Assembly: GCA_964427185.1 (NCBI GenBank)
Contig: CAYRSN010000001.1
Coordinates: 67,208-131,207, forward strand
Direction of reading: 5' to 3'
Source: Sulfurivirga sp964427185
GTDB lineage: Bacteria > Pseudomonadota > Gammaproteobacteria > Thiomicrospirales > Thiomicrospiraceae
Length of the DNA stretch: 64,000 bases
This document shows, in pieces, positions 24,119 through 33,400 of the stretch. Each line of letters begins with the position of its first letter. The stretch's first letter is position 1. The translations under genes and the position numbers were made by a program. Under the pieces are notes generated by a model. It did not search any database, was not told where the DNA came from, and saw nothing but the letters and a program-made list of their open reading frames with translations.

Positions 24119-25186
24119 ATGCAGAACAATCCCTTCCAGAACCTGATCGGCAGTAGTCAAGCGATTCAAAATGTAAAAAAAATGATTCTTCAGGTTGCGC
24201 CAACAGATGCAACAGTGCTTATTTTGGGAGAGTCAGGGACGGGTAAGGAAGTCATTGCACAGGCGATTCATGCTGCTTCAACACGCGCTTCAAAGCCATT
24301 TGTGCCGATTAACTGCGGTGCGATTCCTGGTGAGCTGCTGGAATCCGAATTGTTCGGTCATGAAAAAGGTGCCTTTACCGGTGCCATTACCGCGCGGAAG
24401 GGACGTTTTGAAATGGCCGAAAAAGGCACGCTCTTTCTGGATGAGATCGGCGATATGCCGTTGCCCATGCAGGTTAAACTGCTGCGGGTTTTGCAGGAAC
24501 GTACCTTTGAACGTATCGGCTCCAATAAAAGCATTTCCTGTGATGTCAGGGTCATCGCCGCTACACATCAAAATCTGGAAACGCAGATTGCAGAAGGGCA
24601 TTTCAGAGAAGATCTGTTTTACCGTTTAAATGTTTTTCCCATAGAAGTGCCACCTTTACGAGAGCGCAAAGAAGATATTCCACTGTTGCTTGAGCACCTG
24701 TTTGCAAAAATCCGTCAGCGTGGTCTAGGTACGCCGCAGCTGGATGAAAAAACCCTGATTGCCTTGCAATATTATTCATGGTCGGGCAACGTACGTGAGT
24801 TGAGTAACTTGGCAGAACGTCTTTCCATCCTCTATCCGGATGAGACGGTGCATTACGATCAGCTACCACCACGCTATCAGATAACATTGGAATCACATAT
24901 GAGGCTGTGTCAGCCGGCGCCCCTCTCTGAGGAAAAGCTCTCCCTTGAAGCAAGGGAGAGCGACAAGCAGAAAACAGCAGAGGGCATATCCGACATGGCA
25001 ACCTCCTCAGACAGCCTGCCCGATTTATCGGCAGGGTTGGATTTAAAAACCTATCTGATTGAGATGGAAACGCGTTTAATCCAACAGGCGCTGGAAACGA
25101 CCAAAGGTAATGTTTCTCAGGCGGCCAAGCTTCTGCGCATGAACCGAACAACGCTTGTAGAGAAAATCAAAAAATATGGTCTCTGA
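24119..25186 (+). CDS. fleQ: FleQ/FlrA-type sigma-54 activator lacking the N-terminal domain
   Basis: 355 residues. The AAA+ domain starts almost at once: Walker A GESGTGKE, GAFTGA sigma-54 contact loop, Walker B GTLFLDEIGD, then LKLLRVLQERTFERIGSN-like VKLLRVLQERTFERIGSNKS. The C-terminus is a Fis-type helix-turn-helix (TKGNVSQAAKLLRMNRTTLV, EKIKKYGL) as in FleQ. FleQ/FlrA proteins are ~490 residues because of an N-terminal receiver-like domain that is missing here. It should be the top flagellar activator. The region equivalent to the LFRS motif reads PFQN. It overlaps fleS by 11 bases. Confidence 0.88.
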   Translation: MQNNPFQNLIGSSQAIQNVKKMILQVAPTDATVLILGESGTGKEVIAQAIHAASTRASKPFVPINCGAIPGELLESELFGHEKGAFTGAITARKGRFEMAEKGTLFLDEIGDMPLPMQVKLLRVLQERTFERIGSNKSISCDVRVIAATHQNLETQIAEGHFREDLFYRLNVFPIEVPPLRERKEDIPLLLEHLFAKIRQRGLGTPQLDEKTLIALQYYSWSGNVRELSNLAERLSILYPDETVHYDQLPPRYQITLESHMRLCQPAPLSEEKLSLEARESDKQKTAEGISDMATSSDSLPDLSAGLDLKTYLIEMETRLIQQALETTKGNVSQAAKLLRMNRTTLVEKIKKYGL

Positions 25187-26339
25187 TCGCGCAACAGTCT
25201 CAGTTGATCAAAAACGGCTACAGGAGCTGGAAGAAGCCTTCGCTCTGTTTAATGAAACCTCCCAGCAGCTGACAGCGGCCTATAATGCCCTTCAGCAACA
25301 GCTGGCATTTGTGCAGGCAAAACTTGCCGAAACAGAAAAGCACCGTAAGCAGGCTGTAGCGCGCCTGGATCAGTTGCTGAATCTATTGCCGGCTGGGGTT
25401 ATCATGCTGGATGAAAAGCGTAAGGTGATTGAAATGAATCCCAGTGCGGCTGCGGTACTGGGTCATGATGCATTGGACAGAAGCTGGGAAGAAGTGCAGC
25501 GCAATGTGTTTTTACGGCAGACATCGGCAGGTGAGCTTATTACACATGATGAGCAGGTGTATCAAGTGGCGGAGACCCCGTTGGAAAAGGGAGCTGGGCA
25601 GTTGATCCTGATTCAGGATGTGACGGCGGCACGGCAGCTGCAGCAACTGACCAGCCGTCATCAGCGGTTGAACTCCATGGGAGAGATGGCTGCATCCCTT
25701 GCCCATCAGATCCGCACGCCTTTATCGACTGCCATGCTCTATGTCTCTCAACTTGGCTCGCCTTTGCCGGAGGCTCAGGCTGCAATGTTTTCCGAAAAAG
25801 CTTTAACCAGTCTGCGGCATATCGAGCGTCTGATCGAAGATATGCTGCAGTATGCCAAAGGCGGCAAAGCGAAAGAAACTCCTTTTTCAGTCAATCAGCT
25901 GCTCTATAAGCTGCAAGAGGCCGTGCAGCCTCAAATTCAGCAGTATCATGCCAGCTTCAGGCTGACCGTACTTGCCGAAGATAGAACCTTTCGAGGGGAT
26001 GAAGAGGCTTTATTGACTGCGTTGCAGAACTTGGTGACTAACGCACTCGAGGCTTGCGGAGAGGAGGCTGTGATTGAAGTCATGGCAGAAATCATAAAGA
26101 GCCAGCTGGTTTTAAGGGTCATGGATAATGGTCCTGGGATAGATGAAAGTGTTCAACAGAAAATATTTGAGCCGTTTTTCACCTTGCGCGCACGGGGAAC
26201 GGGTTTAGGGTTGGCTGTTGTCAGGGCAGTGACAGAAGCGCATGGCGGTGAGGTGCGGGTACATGCCTTAAAAGGGGTAGGCAGCACTTTCAGCCTGTAT
26301 TTGCCATTGGTGAGCATGCATGAGGATATGGCTTCGTGA
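25176..26339 (+). CDS. fleS: Sensor histidine kinase FleS/FlrB
   Basis: 387 residues with no membrane segment, so cytoplasmic. Order: N-terminal coiled coil (~10-65), PAS domain (~70-160, LLPAGVIMLDEKRKVIEMNP), HisKA with phospho-acceptor His177 in SLAHQIRTPLST, and an ATPase domain (VMDNGPGIDESVQQKIFEPF, RGTGLGLAVVRAVTEAHGG). It phosphorylates FleR during mid-stage flagellar assembly. It is overlapped at both ends by fleQ and fleR, so the three are one transcript. Confidence 0.92.
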   Translation: MVSDRATVSVDQKRLQELEEAFALFNETSQQLTAAYNALQQQLAFVQAKLAETEKHRKQAVARLDQLLNLLPAGVIMLDEKRKVIEMNPSAAAVLGHDALDRSWEEVQRNVFLRQTSAGELITHDEQVYQVAETPLEKGAGQLILIQDVTAARQLQQLTSRHQRLNSMGEMAASLAHQIRTPLSTAMLYVSQLGSPLPEAQAAMFSEKALTSLRHIERLIEDMLQYAKGGKAKETPFSVNQLLYKLQEAVQPQIQQYHASFRLTVLAEDRTFRGDEEALLTALQNLVTNALEACGEEAVIEVMAEIIKSQLVLRVMDNGPGIDESVQQKIFEPFFTLRARGTGLGLAVVRAVTEAHGGEVRVHALKGVGSTFSLYLPLVSMHEDMAS

Positions 26340-27706
26340 CAGTTTCAAAAGTACTGGTAGTCGAAGATGATCAGCCGCTTCAGCAGGCGTTGGTTGATAC
26401 CTTACGTTTAAACGGGTTTGAAGTCGAGGCAGCAGATAGCGCAGAGCAGGCCTTGAAAGTCTTGCGTGGAGATATCGGTATGGTCTTCACTGATATCCGT
26501 ATGGATGGGATGGATGGGGTGGAGCTGTTGCGGCGTATTCGAGCCCATAAACCATGGCTGCCTGTTGTATTGATGACAGCTTATGGCACGGTTGAGCAGG
26601 CAGTTGAGGCCATGAAACTCGGTGCGGTGGATTATCTGTCCAAGCCTTTTGATGCCCAGTCTCTGGTGGAAAAAGCACAGCGGTTTTTTAATCGGGATGC
26701 TTCGATAAAAGATGAGTTTATAGCGGTTGATCCACGTACGGTACAGATCAAACAGGTTGCGCAGAAGGTTGCCGCAAGTGATGCCAGTGTCTATATCAGT
26801 GGTGAAAGTGGAACGGGAAAGGAGGTTTTAGCACGCTTTATTCATCAGCACTCTCCGCGGCGAGAGGCACCTTTTGTGGCGATCAACTGTGCGGCGATCC
26901 CGGAAAATATGCTGGAAGCAGTACTGTTTGGTTATGAAAAGGGTGCTTTTACCGGTGCTGTAAAGTCTATGCCCGGCAAGTTTGAGCAGGCACAGGGCGG
27001 AACGTTATTTTTAGACGAAATCGGCGAAATGCGTCCTGAGCTGCAAAGTAAGCTCTTACGTGTCCTGCAGGAGCGCGAGGTGGAGCGCCTGGGGAGTCAA
27101 AAAGTCGTTTCTTTAGATGTGCGGATATTAAGTGCTTCTAATATCAATATGCAGGAAGCTGTACGGGAAGGACGCTTTCGGGAAGACTTGTTTTATCGCT
27201 TGAATGTTTTCCCTCTGCACCTGCCACCTTTGCGCGAACGCAGAAATGATATTCCCGCTTTGGCGGAGTTTTTGATACAGCGCCACTGTTTTCAAAAACG
27301 TATCTGCCCGACGCTTTCAGCCCCAGCGATGAAAAAGCTTATTGAATATGATTGGCCGGGTAATATTCGTGAACTGGATAATGTGATACAACGGGCGCTG
27401 GTGCTCACAAATGGAGAGAGCATTCAGCCGGAAGACATTTTGCTGGATGGTGAAACTTGGTTTGAGCAGCAGATGGAGGCCACACGGGAAAGTAAGCCAC
27501 AACAGCATTTACAAGCTTCTCAAAAAGATATAGGTGGTGCTTTAGCCCGCAGTGGCGGCCTGAAAGCTCATGAGGCTCAGCTGATCTTGGAGACGTTAAG
27601 AAAGTTCGATGGTCACCGCCAGAAAACAGCGGATGCGTTAGGCATTAGCCCTCGGACATTGCGTTATAAGCTGGCCAGAATGAAAGAAAACGGCTATGAG
27701 ATATGA
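26336..27706 (+). CDS. fleR: Sigma-54 response regulator FleR/FlrC
   Basis: 456 residues starting with GTG that shares GTGA with the fleS stop. The receiver domain is residues 1-~120 with phospho-Asp53 (VFTDIRMDGMDG) and LSKPFD. The AAA+ domain has GESGTGKE, GAFTGA and GTLFLDEIGE. The C-terminal Fis helix-turn-helix is DGHRQKTADALGISPRTLRY. It activates sigma-54 promoters of basal body and hook genes, probably those found here before flgF, flgI, fliE and cheA. Confidence 0.94.
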   Translation: MTVSKVLVVEDDQPLQQALVDTLRLNGFEVEAADSAEQALKVLRGDIGMVFTDIRMDGMDGVELLRRIRAHKPWLPVVLMTAYGTVEQAVEAMKLGAVDYLSKPFDAQSLVEKAQRFFNRDASIKDEFIAVDPRTVQIKQVAQKVAASDASVYISGESGTGKEVLARFIHQHSPRREAPFVAINCAAIPENMLEAVLFGYEKGAFTGAVKSMPGKFEQAQGGTLFLDEIGEMRPELQSKLLRVLQEREVERLGSQKVVSLDVRILSASNINMQEAVREGRFREDLFYRLNVFPLHLPPLRERRNDIPALAEFLIQRHCFQKRICPTLSAPAMKKLIEYDWPGNIRELDNVIQRALVLTNGESIQPEDILLDGETWFEQQMEATRESKPQQHLQASQKDIGGALARSGGLKAHEAQLILETLRKFDGHRQKTADALGISPRTLRYKLARMKENGYEI

Positions 27707-27742
27707 GGCCGCTTGCTGTAAAGCAGAGGTGTTCATAGTTTA

Positions 27743-27758
27743 TGGCATATAATTTGCA
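27743..27758 (+). promoter_or_regulatory. Sigma-54 promoter of fliE operon
   Basis: ATGGCATATAATTTGCAT gives GG at 27744-27745 and GC at 27756-27757, ten bases apart. Transcription should begin near 27769, 29 bases before fliE. Confidence 0.85.
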
Positions 27759-27797
27759 TGTAACGGCAGAACAGATAAAAGCTTAAGGAAAATTGAC

Positions 27798-28136
27798 ATG
27801 AGTCCTGTTGATACTCAGTCCTTACTGATGCAGATGCGCACGTTGGCTGCCCAGGCGCAGCAAAGTCAGCCTGTTGCAAAAACATCGGCGGAAAATGCGC
27901 AGCCGCAAGGTGTTGAAGCTTTTTCTGACTTGTTGGCGCAAGGGATTGAAGCTGTTAATCAGCAGCAGAAAAAATCTTCCGAGATGAAAACGGCTCTGGA
28001 ACTGGGAGACCCCAATGTGGAGCTCTCCCGGGTGATGCTGCAGGCGCAAAAAGCCTCCCTCTCTTTTGAGGCTATGACACAGGTGAGAAATAAGCTGGTT
28101 GAGGCCTATAAAGAAATTATGAACATGCCGATTTAA
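27798..28136 (+). CDS. fliE: Hook-basal body protein FliE
   Basis: 112 residues. The C-terminal two thirds are FliE-like: FSDLLAQGIEAVNQQQKKSS, LELGDPNVELSRVMLQAQKA, SLSFEAMTQVRNKLVEAYKE, IMNMPI. FliE is the adaptor between the MS ring and the proximal rod, exported early by the flagellar type III system. It is first in the large fli operon, 16 bases before fliF. Confidence 0.95.
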   Translation: MSPVDTQSLLMQMRTLAAQAQQSQPVAKTSAENAQPQGVEAFSDLLAQGIEAVNQQQKKSSEMKTALELGDPNVELSRVMLQAQKASLSFEAMTQVRNKLVEAYKEIMNMPI

Positions 28137-28152
28137 CCACTAGAGCGTATTC

Positions 28153-29838
28153 ATGGCCGAGCAGCCGCAATCCTCCCCTACACAACAGCAAGATCCGGTC
28201 AGCACTTTAGTTGATCGACTCTCTTCACTATCTGTCGCCAAACAGATCAGCCTGCTGGTTTCGATTGCTGCGGTTGTTGCCTTAACAGTTGCGTTGTTTT
28301 TGTGGACGGGGAAGCCAGATTACTCCGTTCTGTTCGGCAGTGCAGATCCACAGGAAACGCAAGAAGTCATTTCCTTTCTGGAGAAAAATCAGGTTGCCTA
28401 TAAGCTGGATGATAAAACAGGCGCTGTGTTGGTGCCTAAGGAAGATGTTTATAACCTTCGTCTTCAGCTGGCTGCGGCAGGGCTGCCGAAATCCGCCCCA
28501 ACCGGCTATCAGATTCTGGATCAGGAGCAGGGGTTTGGTATTTCACAGTTTCGTGAAATTACCCAGTATAAGCGTGCGCTGGAAGGTGAACTCGCCAAAA
28601 CAATTGAGTCCATTGATGCAATTCGTACCGCCAAAGTCATACTTGGGCTGCCTAAGCGTTCCGTATTTGTCCGTAAGCAGCAGGAGCCTACGGCTTCCGT
28701 AGTGGTACGACTGCGCCCGGGCAGGCAGCTGAGTGATGAACAGGTAAATGCGATTGTCTATCTGGTTGCCTCCAGTGTGCCCAACCTTAAGCCCAAAAAT
28801 GTAACAGTGGTGGATCAGCATGGCAACCTGTTGTCCGATAACCAGCAAAGTGAAATGCGAATTAGTCTTAAACGGCTGGATTACACGCGCAATGTAGAAG
28901 AAACCCTTTCAACGCGTATTGTAGATGTGCTTTCTCCTATTGTGGGTGGGGCGCACCGTGTCCGTGCACAGGTGACGGCAGAACTGGATTTTACACAGCG
29001 AGAAACAACACAGGAAAGTTATGAGCCTGATCCGATGGCAGTACGCTCTGAGCAGTTAATTAAAGAGCTGGAGGGGCAGAAAGGGCCACAAGGCATTCCA
29101 GGCGCTTTAACCAACCAACCTCCCAGAGCGGGTATTGCGCCGGAAGAAGGCTATACGGGGGCGCAAGGAGATGAAAACCTCAAGCGCTTTAAAGAAAAAA
29201 CAACGCGTAACTATGAGCTGGATCGCACAATCAGTCATATTAAAAGTGAAGTCGGCACGCTGCGCAGGCTGTCAGTGGCTGTTGTTATTGATGATAAAAC
29301 CCAGGTTGACCCTGAAACGGGGGAGATCAAAAAAATTCCTTGGTCAGAAGAGGAACTGGAACGCTTTAAAAAACTGGTCAGTGATGCGGTGGCGCTGAAT
29401 GCGGCGCGCGGTGATTCCTTAAGTGTCGTCAATGCTTCTTTTGTCAAAACAGCGGCAGAGGAAGAAGAGTTCCCATTCTGGAAGGAGCCCTGGTTCTTCG
29501 ATCTGGTAAAACAGGTGCTGGCCGTATTGGCGATTTTGCTGGTCTTCTTTGGGATTATTCGTCCTATGATCAAAGATTTGACCAAGCCGGATGAGGCTTT
29601 GGTTTTGGAATACCCTAAAGAAGTCGAGGCAGAGGAAGAGGTTGAGGCTGCCGAAAGTATAGAGGAGATTCATAAAGCGCTTGACCAGATGAATGAGTCA
29701 GTCGAACAAGCGGTTGCCGAAGTAGCGGCGGGTGGTAGCGCAGAAGAGCAGGAAACCTTTGAAAAAGTTAAAAACATTGTGCAGAACGACCCCAAAACCG
29801 CTGCGCATGTGCTTAAAAAATGGTTGCAGGAGGGTTAA
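28153..29838 (+). CDS. fliF: Flagellar MS-ring protein FliF
   Basis: 561 residues. Membrane segment 1 is at ~35-55 (ISLLVSIAAVVALTVALFLW). The periplasmic ring-building motifs follow (DYSVLFGSADPQETQEVISF, LDQEQGFGISQFREITQYKR, ALEGELAKTIESIDAIRTAK), then membrane segment 2 at ~445-468 and a cytoplasmic FliG-binding tail. It forms the MS ring in the inner membrane on which the basal body assembles. The stop is immediately followed by the fliG start. Confidence 0.97.
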   Translation: MAEQPQSSPTQQQDPVSTLVDRLSSLSVAKQISLLVSIAAVVALTVALFLWTGKPDYSVLFGSADPQETQEVISFLEKNQVAYKLDDKTGAVLVPKEDVYNLRLQLAAAGLPKSAPTGYQILDQEQGFGISQFREITQYKRALEGELAKTIESIDAIRTAKVILGLPKRSVFVRKQQEPTASVVVRLRPGRQLSDEQVNAIVYLVASSVPNLKPKNVTVVDQHGNLLSDNQQSEMRISLKRLDYTRNVEETLSTRIVDVLSPIVGGAHRVRAQVTAELDFTQRETTQESYEPDPMAVRSEQLIKELEGQKGPQGIPGALTNQPPRAGIAPEEGYTGAQGDENLKRFKEKTTRNYELDRTISHIKSEVGTLRRLSVAVVIDDKTQVDPETGEIKKIPWSEEELERFKKLVSDAVALNAARGDSLSVVNASFVKTAAEEEEFPFWKEPWFFDLVKQVLAVLAILLVFFGIIRPMIKDLTKPDEALVLEYPKEVEAEEEVEAAESIEEIHKALDQMNESVEQAVAEVAAGGSAEEQETFEKVKNIVQNDPKTAAHVLKKWLQEG

Positions 29839-30858
29839 GTGGCAGAAGCAAATCCAATGGAGCTGGAAGAGGTTGAGCTCAGCGGGCTTGATCAGGCGGC
29901 CATACTACTGCTGGCGGTGGGTAAAGAAAATGCCGCACGTATTCTCAAACATATGAACCCTCGCGAAGTTCAGATGATCGGCACTGCTATGGCACAGGTC
30001 GAAAATATCACCCGTGAAACCATTCATGAAGTTTTTCATGCTTTTTTGGATGAGGTGGGTGAAGATGTACTGGGGATTGATCCGAGTGAGTATGCCCAGG
30101 AATTGATGGCAGAAACTTTGGGAGAGAGCGCCGGTGCCATGCTGGATGCGCATATGCTTTCGGATGAGCTGAAAGGGCTGGAGGCGCTGAAATGGATGCA
30201 TCCTTCCACCGTTTCCAATATGCTGCGCAATGAACACCCGCAGGTAATTGCCATTGTTTTGTCTTATTTTGAACCGGATCAGGCGGCAGAAGTTCTTCAG
30301 GGTATTCCTGAGCGCTTTCATTCCGAGATTATCTACCGTATTGCCACATTGGATGCGGTGCAACCCCGTGCACTGTTTGACTTGAACGATGTGATCGAAA
30401 GCGCAGCCCGTGACGGACGGGGTGGCAAGCTGGCTGCCATTGGTGGTAAAAAGCAGGCGGCAGAAATTATCAATATGCTGGGTGGCGGCACAGGAGAGAA
30501 AATTCTGGATGAGCTCTCCAAAGAGCATGAAGAGGTGGCACAGGAAATTCAGGATATGATGTTCACCTTTGAAGATATCAACAGCTTGGATGATCGCGCG
30601 ATTCAGACAGCCTTGGCGGAGATCCCCAACGATGTTCTGCTGCTTGCCTTGAAAGGGGCGGATGATACGCTGAAAGAGAAGTTCCTGAACAACATGTCAA
30701 AACGTCAGGCGGATATCATGCGCGATGACCTGGAAAACGCACCGCCTGCCAAGCTCAGCGAAGTGGAAGATGCACAGAGAACCATTATTCAGATTATTCG
30801 ACGCTTGGCCGATGAAGGCAAAATCATGATGCCAGGTGCCGGTGAGGAGATGGTTTAA
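29839..30858 (+). CDS. fliG: Flagellar motor switch protein FliG
   Basis: 339 residues starting with GTG directly after the fliF stop, with GGAGG upstream. It contains the FliG patterns AAILLLAVGKENAARILKHM, NEHPQVIAIVLSYFEPDQAA and the C-terminal torque domain (FEDINSLDDRAIQTALAEIP, LFLNNMSKRQADIM-like KFLNNMSKRQADIMRDDLEN). It is the rotor protein contacting MotA and is part of the C ring. The last base of its stop is the first base of the fliH ATG. Confidence 0.97.
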   Translation: MAEANPMELEEVELSGLDQAAILLLAVGKENAARILKHMNPREVQMIGTAMAQVENITRETIHEVFHAFLDEVGEDVLGIDPSEYAQELMAETLGESAGAMLDAHMLSDELKGLEALKWMHPSTVSNMLRNEHPQVIAIVLSYFEPDQAAEVLQGIPERFHSEIIYRIATLDAVQPRALFDLNDVIESAARDGRGGKLAAIGGKKQAAEIINMLGGGTGEKILDELSKEHEEVAQEIQDMMFTFEDINSLDDRAIQTALAEIPNDVLLLALKGADDTLKEKFLNNMSKRQADIMRDDLENAPPAKLSEVEDAQRTIIQIIRRLADEGKIMMPGAGEEMV

Positions 30859-31619
30859 TGCCTGATAAGGTGCGTAAGCGTCCGGTTAAGCCCATTGCTG
30901 CAGGACAGGTTCAGCCGCAAGGAGTATGGCGGCCTGGCAGCTTTCATGAGGCAGAAAAGACTGCTAAGGCTTCCGTAGAGGCACAGGTGTTGGCGCAAAT
31001 GCGAGAGGCTTTGCAGCCGCGTCTGGAAGAGGAGTTGGCACAGCTCAGAAAGGAAGCCGAACAAACAGGCTTTGAAGCCGGACGCAAAGCAGGGTTTGAG
31101 GCCGGTTATCAGGCAGGTTTAGAGCAGGCACAGACAGAGCTTGAGGCGCAAAAACAGGCACTTATCGAAACACAGAAAGCTTTTGCGGAAACCTTTGCTG
31201 CCAGCTTAACCGCGCCTTTAGATGCGTGGGACAATCTTTTACAAACCGCGATGAGCGATGTGCTGCTGAAAGCCTTAAAAACCCTCATGGCAGCAGAATC
31301 GGAAAACTTGAGTTACTTTTTTCAGCAGCAGCTGCAGCAGGCGTTGCCTCGTTGGCAGCGTAAAAAAGTGCCTTTTACCCTGCGTGCACATCCCAAGTGG
31401 CAGAGCTGGCTGGAGGCGCTCTTGCCTGAATCTGAATTGATCACACTGGAAATAGACGCTCAGCTGCCTGAAACACGCATGGAAGTAATACAGGCTGCCT
31501 CTTTAGAGGTGATCGACTGGCAGCGGATGCTGGATACTTTTATTGAACAACTGCAGATACAGCTACAGAGCCGCCATGAGCAAGCACCCTCTGACCACAC
31601 GCCTGATCCAGCATCTTAA
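30858..31619 (+). CDS. fliH: Flagellar export apparatus protein FliH
   Basis: 253 residues. The centre has the Gly/Ala-spaced repeat typical of FliH (GFEAGRKAGFEAGYQAGLEQ). The C-terminal domain resembles V-ATPase subunit E. FliH holds FliI at the export gate and regulates its ATPase. It starts in the overlap TAATG with fliG and runs 44 bases into fliI. The N-terminus carries a PGSFHEAE-like segment after a basic, Pro-rich leader. Confidence 0.9.
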   Translation: MPDKVRKRPVKPIAAGQVQPQGVWRPGSFHEAEKTAKASVEAQVLAQMREALQPRLEEELAQLRKEAEQTGFEAGRKAGFEAGYQAGLEQAQTELEAQKQALIETQKAFAETFAASLTAPLDAWDNLLQTAMSDVLLKALKTLMAAESENLSYFFQQQLQQALPRWQRKKVPFTLRAHPKWQSWLEALLPESELITLEIDAQLPETRMEVIQAASLEVIDWQRMLDTFIEQLQIQLQSRHEQAPSDHTPDPAS

Positions 31620-32913
31620 CCACCTTCAGCTGCCTGATCCGATCGGAATTAGACAGTATGGCACCTTGGTGCGGGTCACGGGGTTGATGCTGGAAGTAGA
31701 AGGCCTGGAAGTGCCATTGGGCGCGCGTTGTCTGGTTGCTTCAGCTGAAAATACGCTGCCTATTGAGGCTGAAGTCGTCGGGTTTGCGGAGCAAAGGCTG
31801 TTTCTGATGCCTGTGGCACAAACGATGGGGCTTAAGCCGGGTGCACGGGTCTGGCAGCGTCAGCATGCTGCGGAATACCCGTCAGGCAAAGCATTACTGG
31901 GGAGAGTGATTGATGCACTGGGCGAGCCTCTGGATGGTAAGGGGCCTTTATTCAGTCGGACAACCGTTCGTCTGGAGCGTGCACCGCTCAATCCCATTTT
32001 AAGGCAGCCGATTGAAACTCCGCTGGATGTGGGCATCCGTGCCATTAACGGCCTATTGACGCTGGGGCAGGGACAGCGTGTAGGATTGATTGCGGGTACG
32101 GGCGTAGGGAAAAGCGTGCTGCTCGGTATGATTGCCCGTTTTACCGAGGCTGAGGTGGTTGTGGTAGGGCTCATTGGTGAGCGGGGGCGTGAAGTAAATG
32201 AGTTTGTACGCCATAACCTGGGTGAGGAAGGGCTGAAAAAAAGTATTGTGATTGCCGCACCTGTCGATGCCCCGCCGTTAATGCGGCTTCAGGGGGCGCA
32301 GCTGGCCACTGCATTGGCGGAAGACTTCCGGGATAAAGGCTATAAAGTGTTGCTCTTGATGGATTCACTGACCCGTTATGCCCAGGCACAGCGGGAGATT
32401 GCCCTTTCTATCGGTGAACCACCGGCTAGTAAGGGCTATCCACCTTCTGTTTTTACCAAAATTCCTCAGCTGGTTGAGCGAGCAGGAAACAGTGACGTGC
32501 CAGGCGGCAGTTTAACGGCAATTTATACGGTACTGGCGGAAGGGGATGATACGCAAGATCCTGTTGTGGATGCGGCACGGGGCGTGCTGGATGGGCATAT
32601 CGTATTGTCTCGAGCATTGGCAGAGCGTGGCCAGTATCCGGCTATTGATATAGAGCAGTCTGTCAGCCGTGTGATGGTAGATATTGTGCCAAAACAGCAA
32701 CTGGAACTTACCAGGCAGTTTCGACAGCTGTATTCCACCTATGAGGAGAACCGGGATTTAATCACTTTAGGTGTTTACCGGCGTGGCAGTGATCCGAATA
32801 TTGATCGCGCGATTCAAAAAATGCCGGCGCTGCGTCAGTTTTTGCAGCAGGATATGCATGAGCAGGTGGATCTTTCCAGTAGTCAACGGCAATTAGCTGA
32901 GGTGGTGCGTTGA
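31576..32913 (+). CDS. fliI: Flagellum-specific ATP synthase FliI
   Basis: 445 residues, start chosen at ATG 31576 (MSKHPLTTRLIQHL), as the frame opens at 31543 with residues unlike the family. Walker A is AGTGVGKSVLLG, with GLIGERGREVNEF, LLMDSLTRYAQAQREIALSI, GEPPASKGYPPSVF and GSLTAIYTVLAEGDD. It is the F1-beta-like ATPase that energises early steps of flagellar export. It overlaps fliH by 44 bases and fliJ by 1. Confidence 0.96.
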   Translation: MSKHPLTTRLIQHLNHLQLPDPIGIRQYGTLVRVTGLMLEVEGLEVPLGARCLVASAENTLPIEAEVVGFAEQRLFLMPVAQTMGLKPGARVWQRQHAAEYPSGKALLGRVIDALGEPLDGKGPLFSRTTVRLERAPLNPILRQPIETPLDVGIRAINGLLTLGQGQRVGLIAGTGVGKSVLLGMIARFTEAEVVVVGLIGERGREVNEFVRHNLGEEGLKKSIVIAAPVDAPPLMRLQGAQLATALAEDFRDKGYKVLLLMDSLTRYAQAQREIALSIGEPPASKGYPPSVFTKIPQLVERAGNSDVPGGSLTAIYTVLAEGDDTQDPVVDAARGVLDGHIVLSRALAERGQYPAIDIEQSVSRVMVDIVPKQQLELTRQFRQLYSTYEENRDLITLGVYRRGSDPNIDRAIQKMPALRQFLQQDMHEQVDLSSSQRQLAEVVR

Positions 32914-33353
32914 TGTCTGACCGGTATGTGAAGCTGTATCAGCATGCAGAACGTGCGTATGAGCAGGTAACTCAGGCGATGGCCGAGCTGACGGGGCAAC
33001 TGGAAACGACGCAGCATCAGCTTGAGAGCCTGCAGACGTATGCGCGTACGCTTGCGCAGCCCGCTCAGCAGCATGCCGAACACCATCAGTTGCTACAGCA
33101 ACGGCTTTTTGTGCACCAAGTATTGAACGCTATTGCACATCAGCAGCAGCAGGTTGAACAGTTACAACAGCAACTTGAGCAGATGCGTGAGCAGTGGCTG
33201 CAAAAGCGCGCTGAGCTCAAAGGCCTTGAAAAGATGATTGAAAACAACCGCTTGCGCGAACAAAAGCTGGAAGCCAAGGTGGCGCAGCGCGCAGAGGATG
33301 CCCGTAGCAGCTGGATGCATCATCAAAGAAAAACAGATAAAGGTCTTATTTAG
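32913..33353 (+). CDS. fliJ: Flagellar export protein FliJ
   Basis: 146 residues of nearly continuous coiled coil, rich in Gln and Glu (LESLQTYARTLAQPAQQHAE, QQVEQLQQQLEQMREQWLQK). The C-terminal NRLREQKLEAKVAQRAEDAR resembles FliJ. It acts as the gamma-like stalk of the FliI ATPase and an escort of export chaperones. The ATG at 32913 overlaps the fliI stop (TGATG); a TTG one codon earlier is possible. Confidence 0.88.
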   Translation: MSDRYVKLYQHAERAYEQVTQAMAELTGQLETTQHQLESLQTYARTLAQPAQQHAEHHQLLQQRLFVHQVLNAIAHQQQQVEQLQQQLEQMREQWLQKRAELKGLEKMIENNRLREQKLEAKVAQRAEDARSSWMHHQRKTDKGLI

Positions 33354-33400
33354 GCACGGTGTTTGCTTTTCTCTGAGCAGAAAATAAAAAGGATGCAGTG

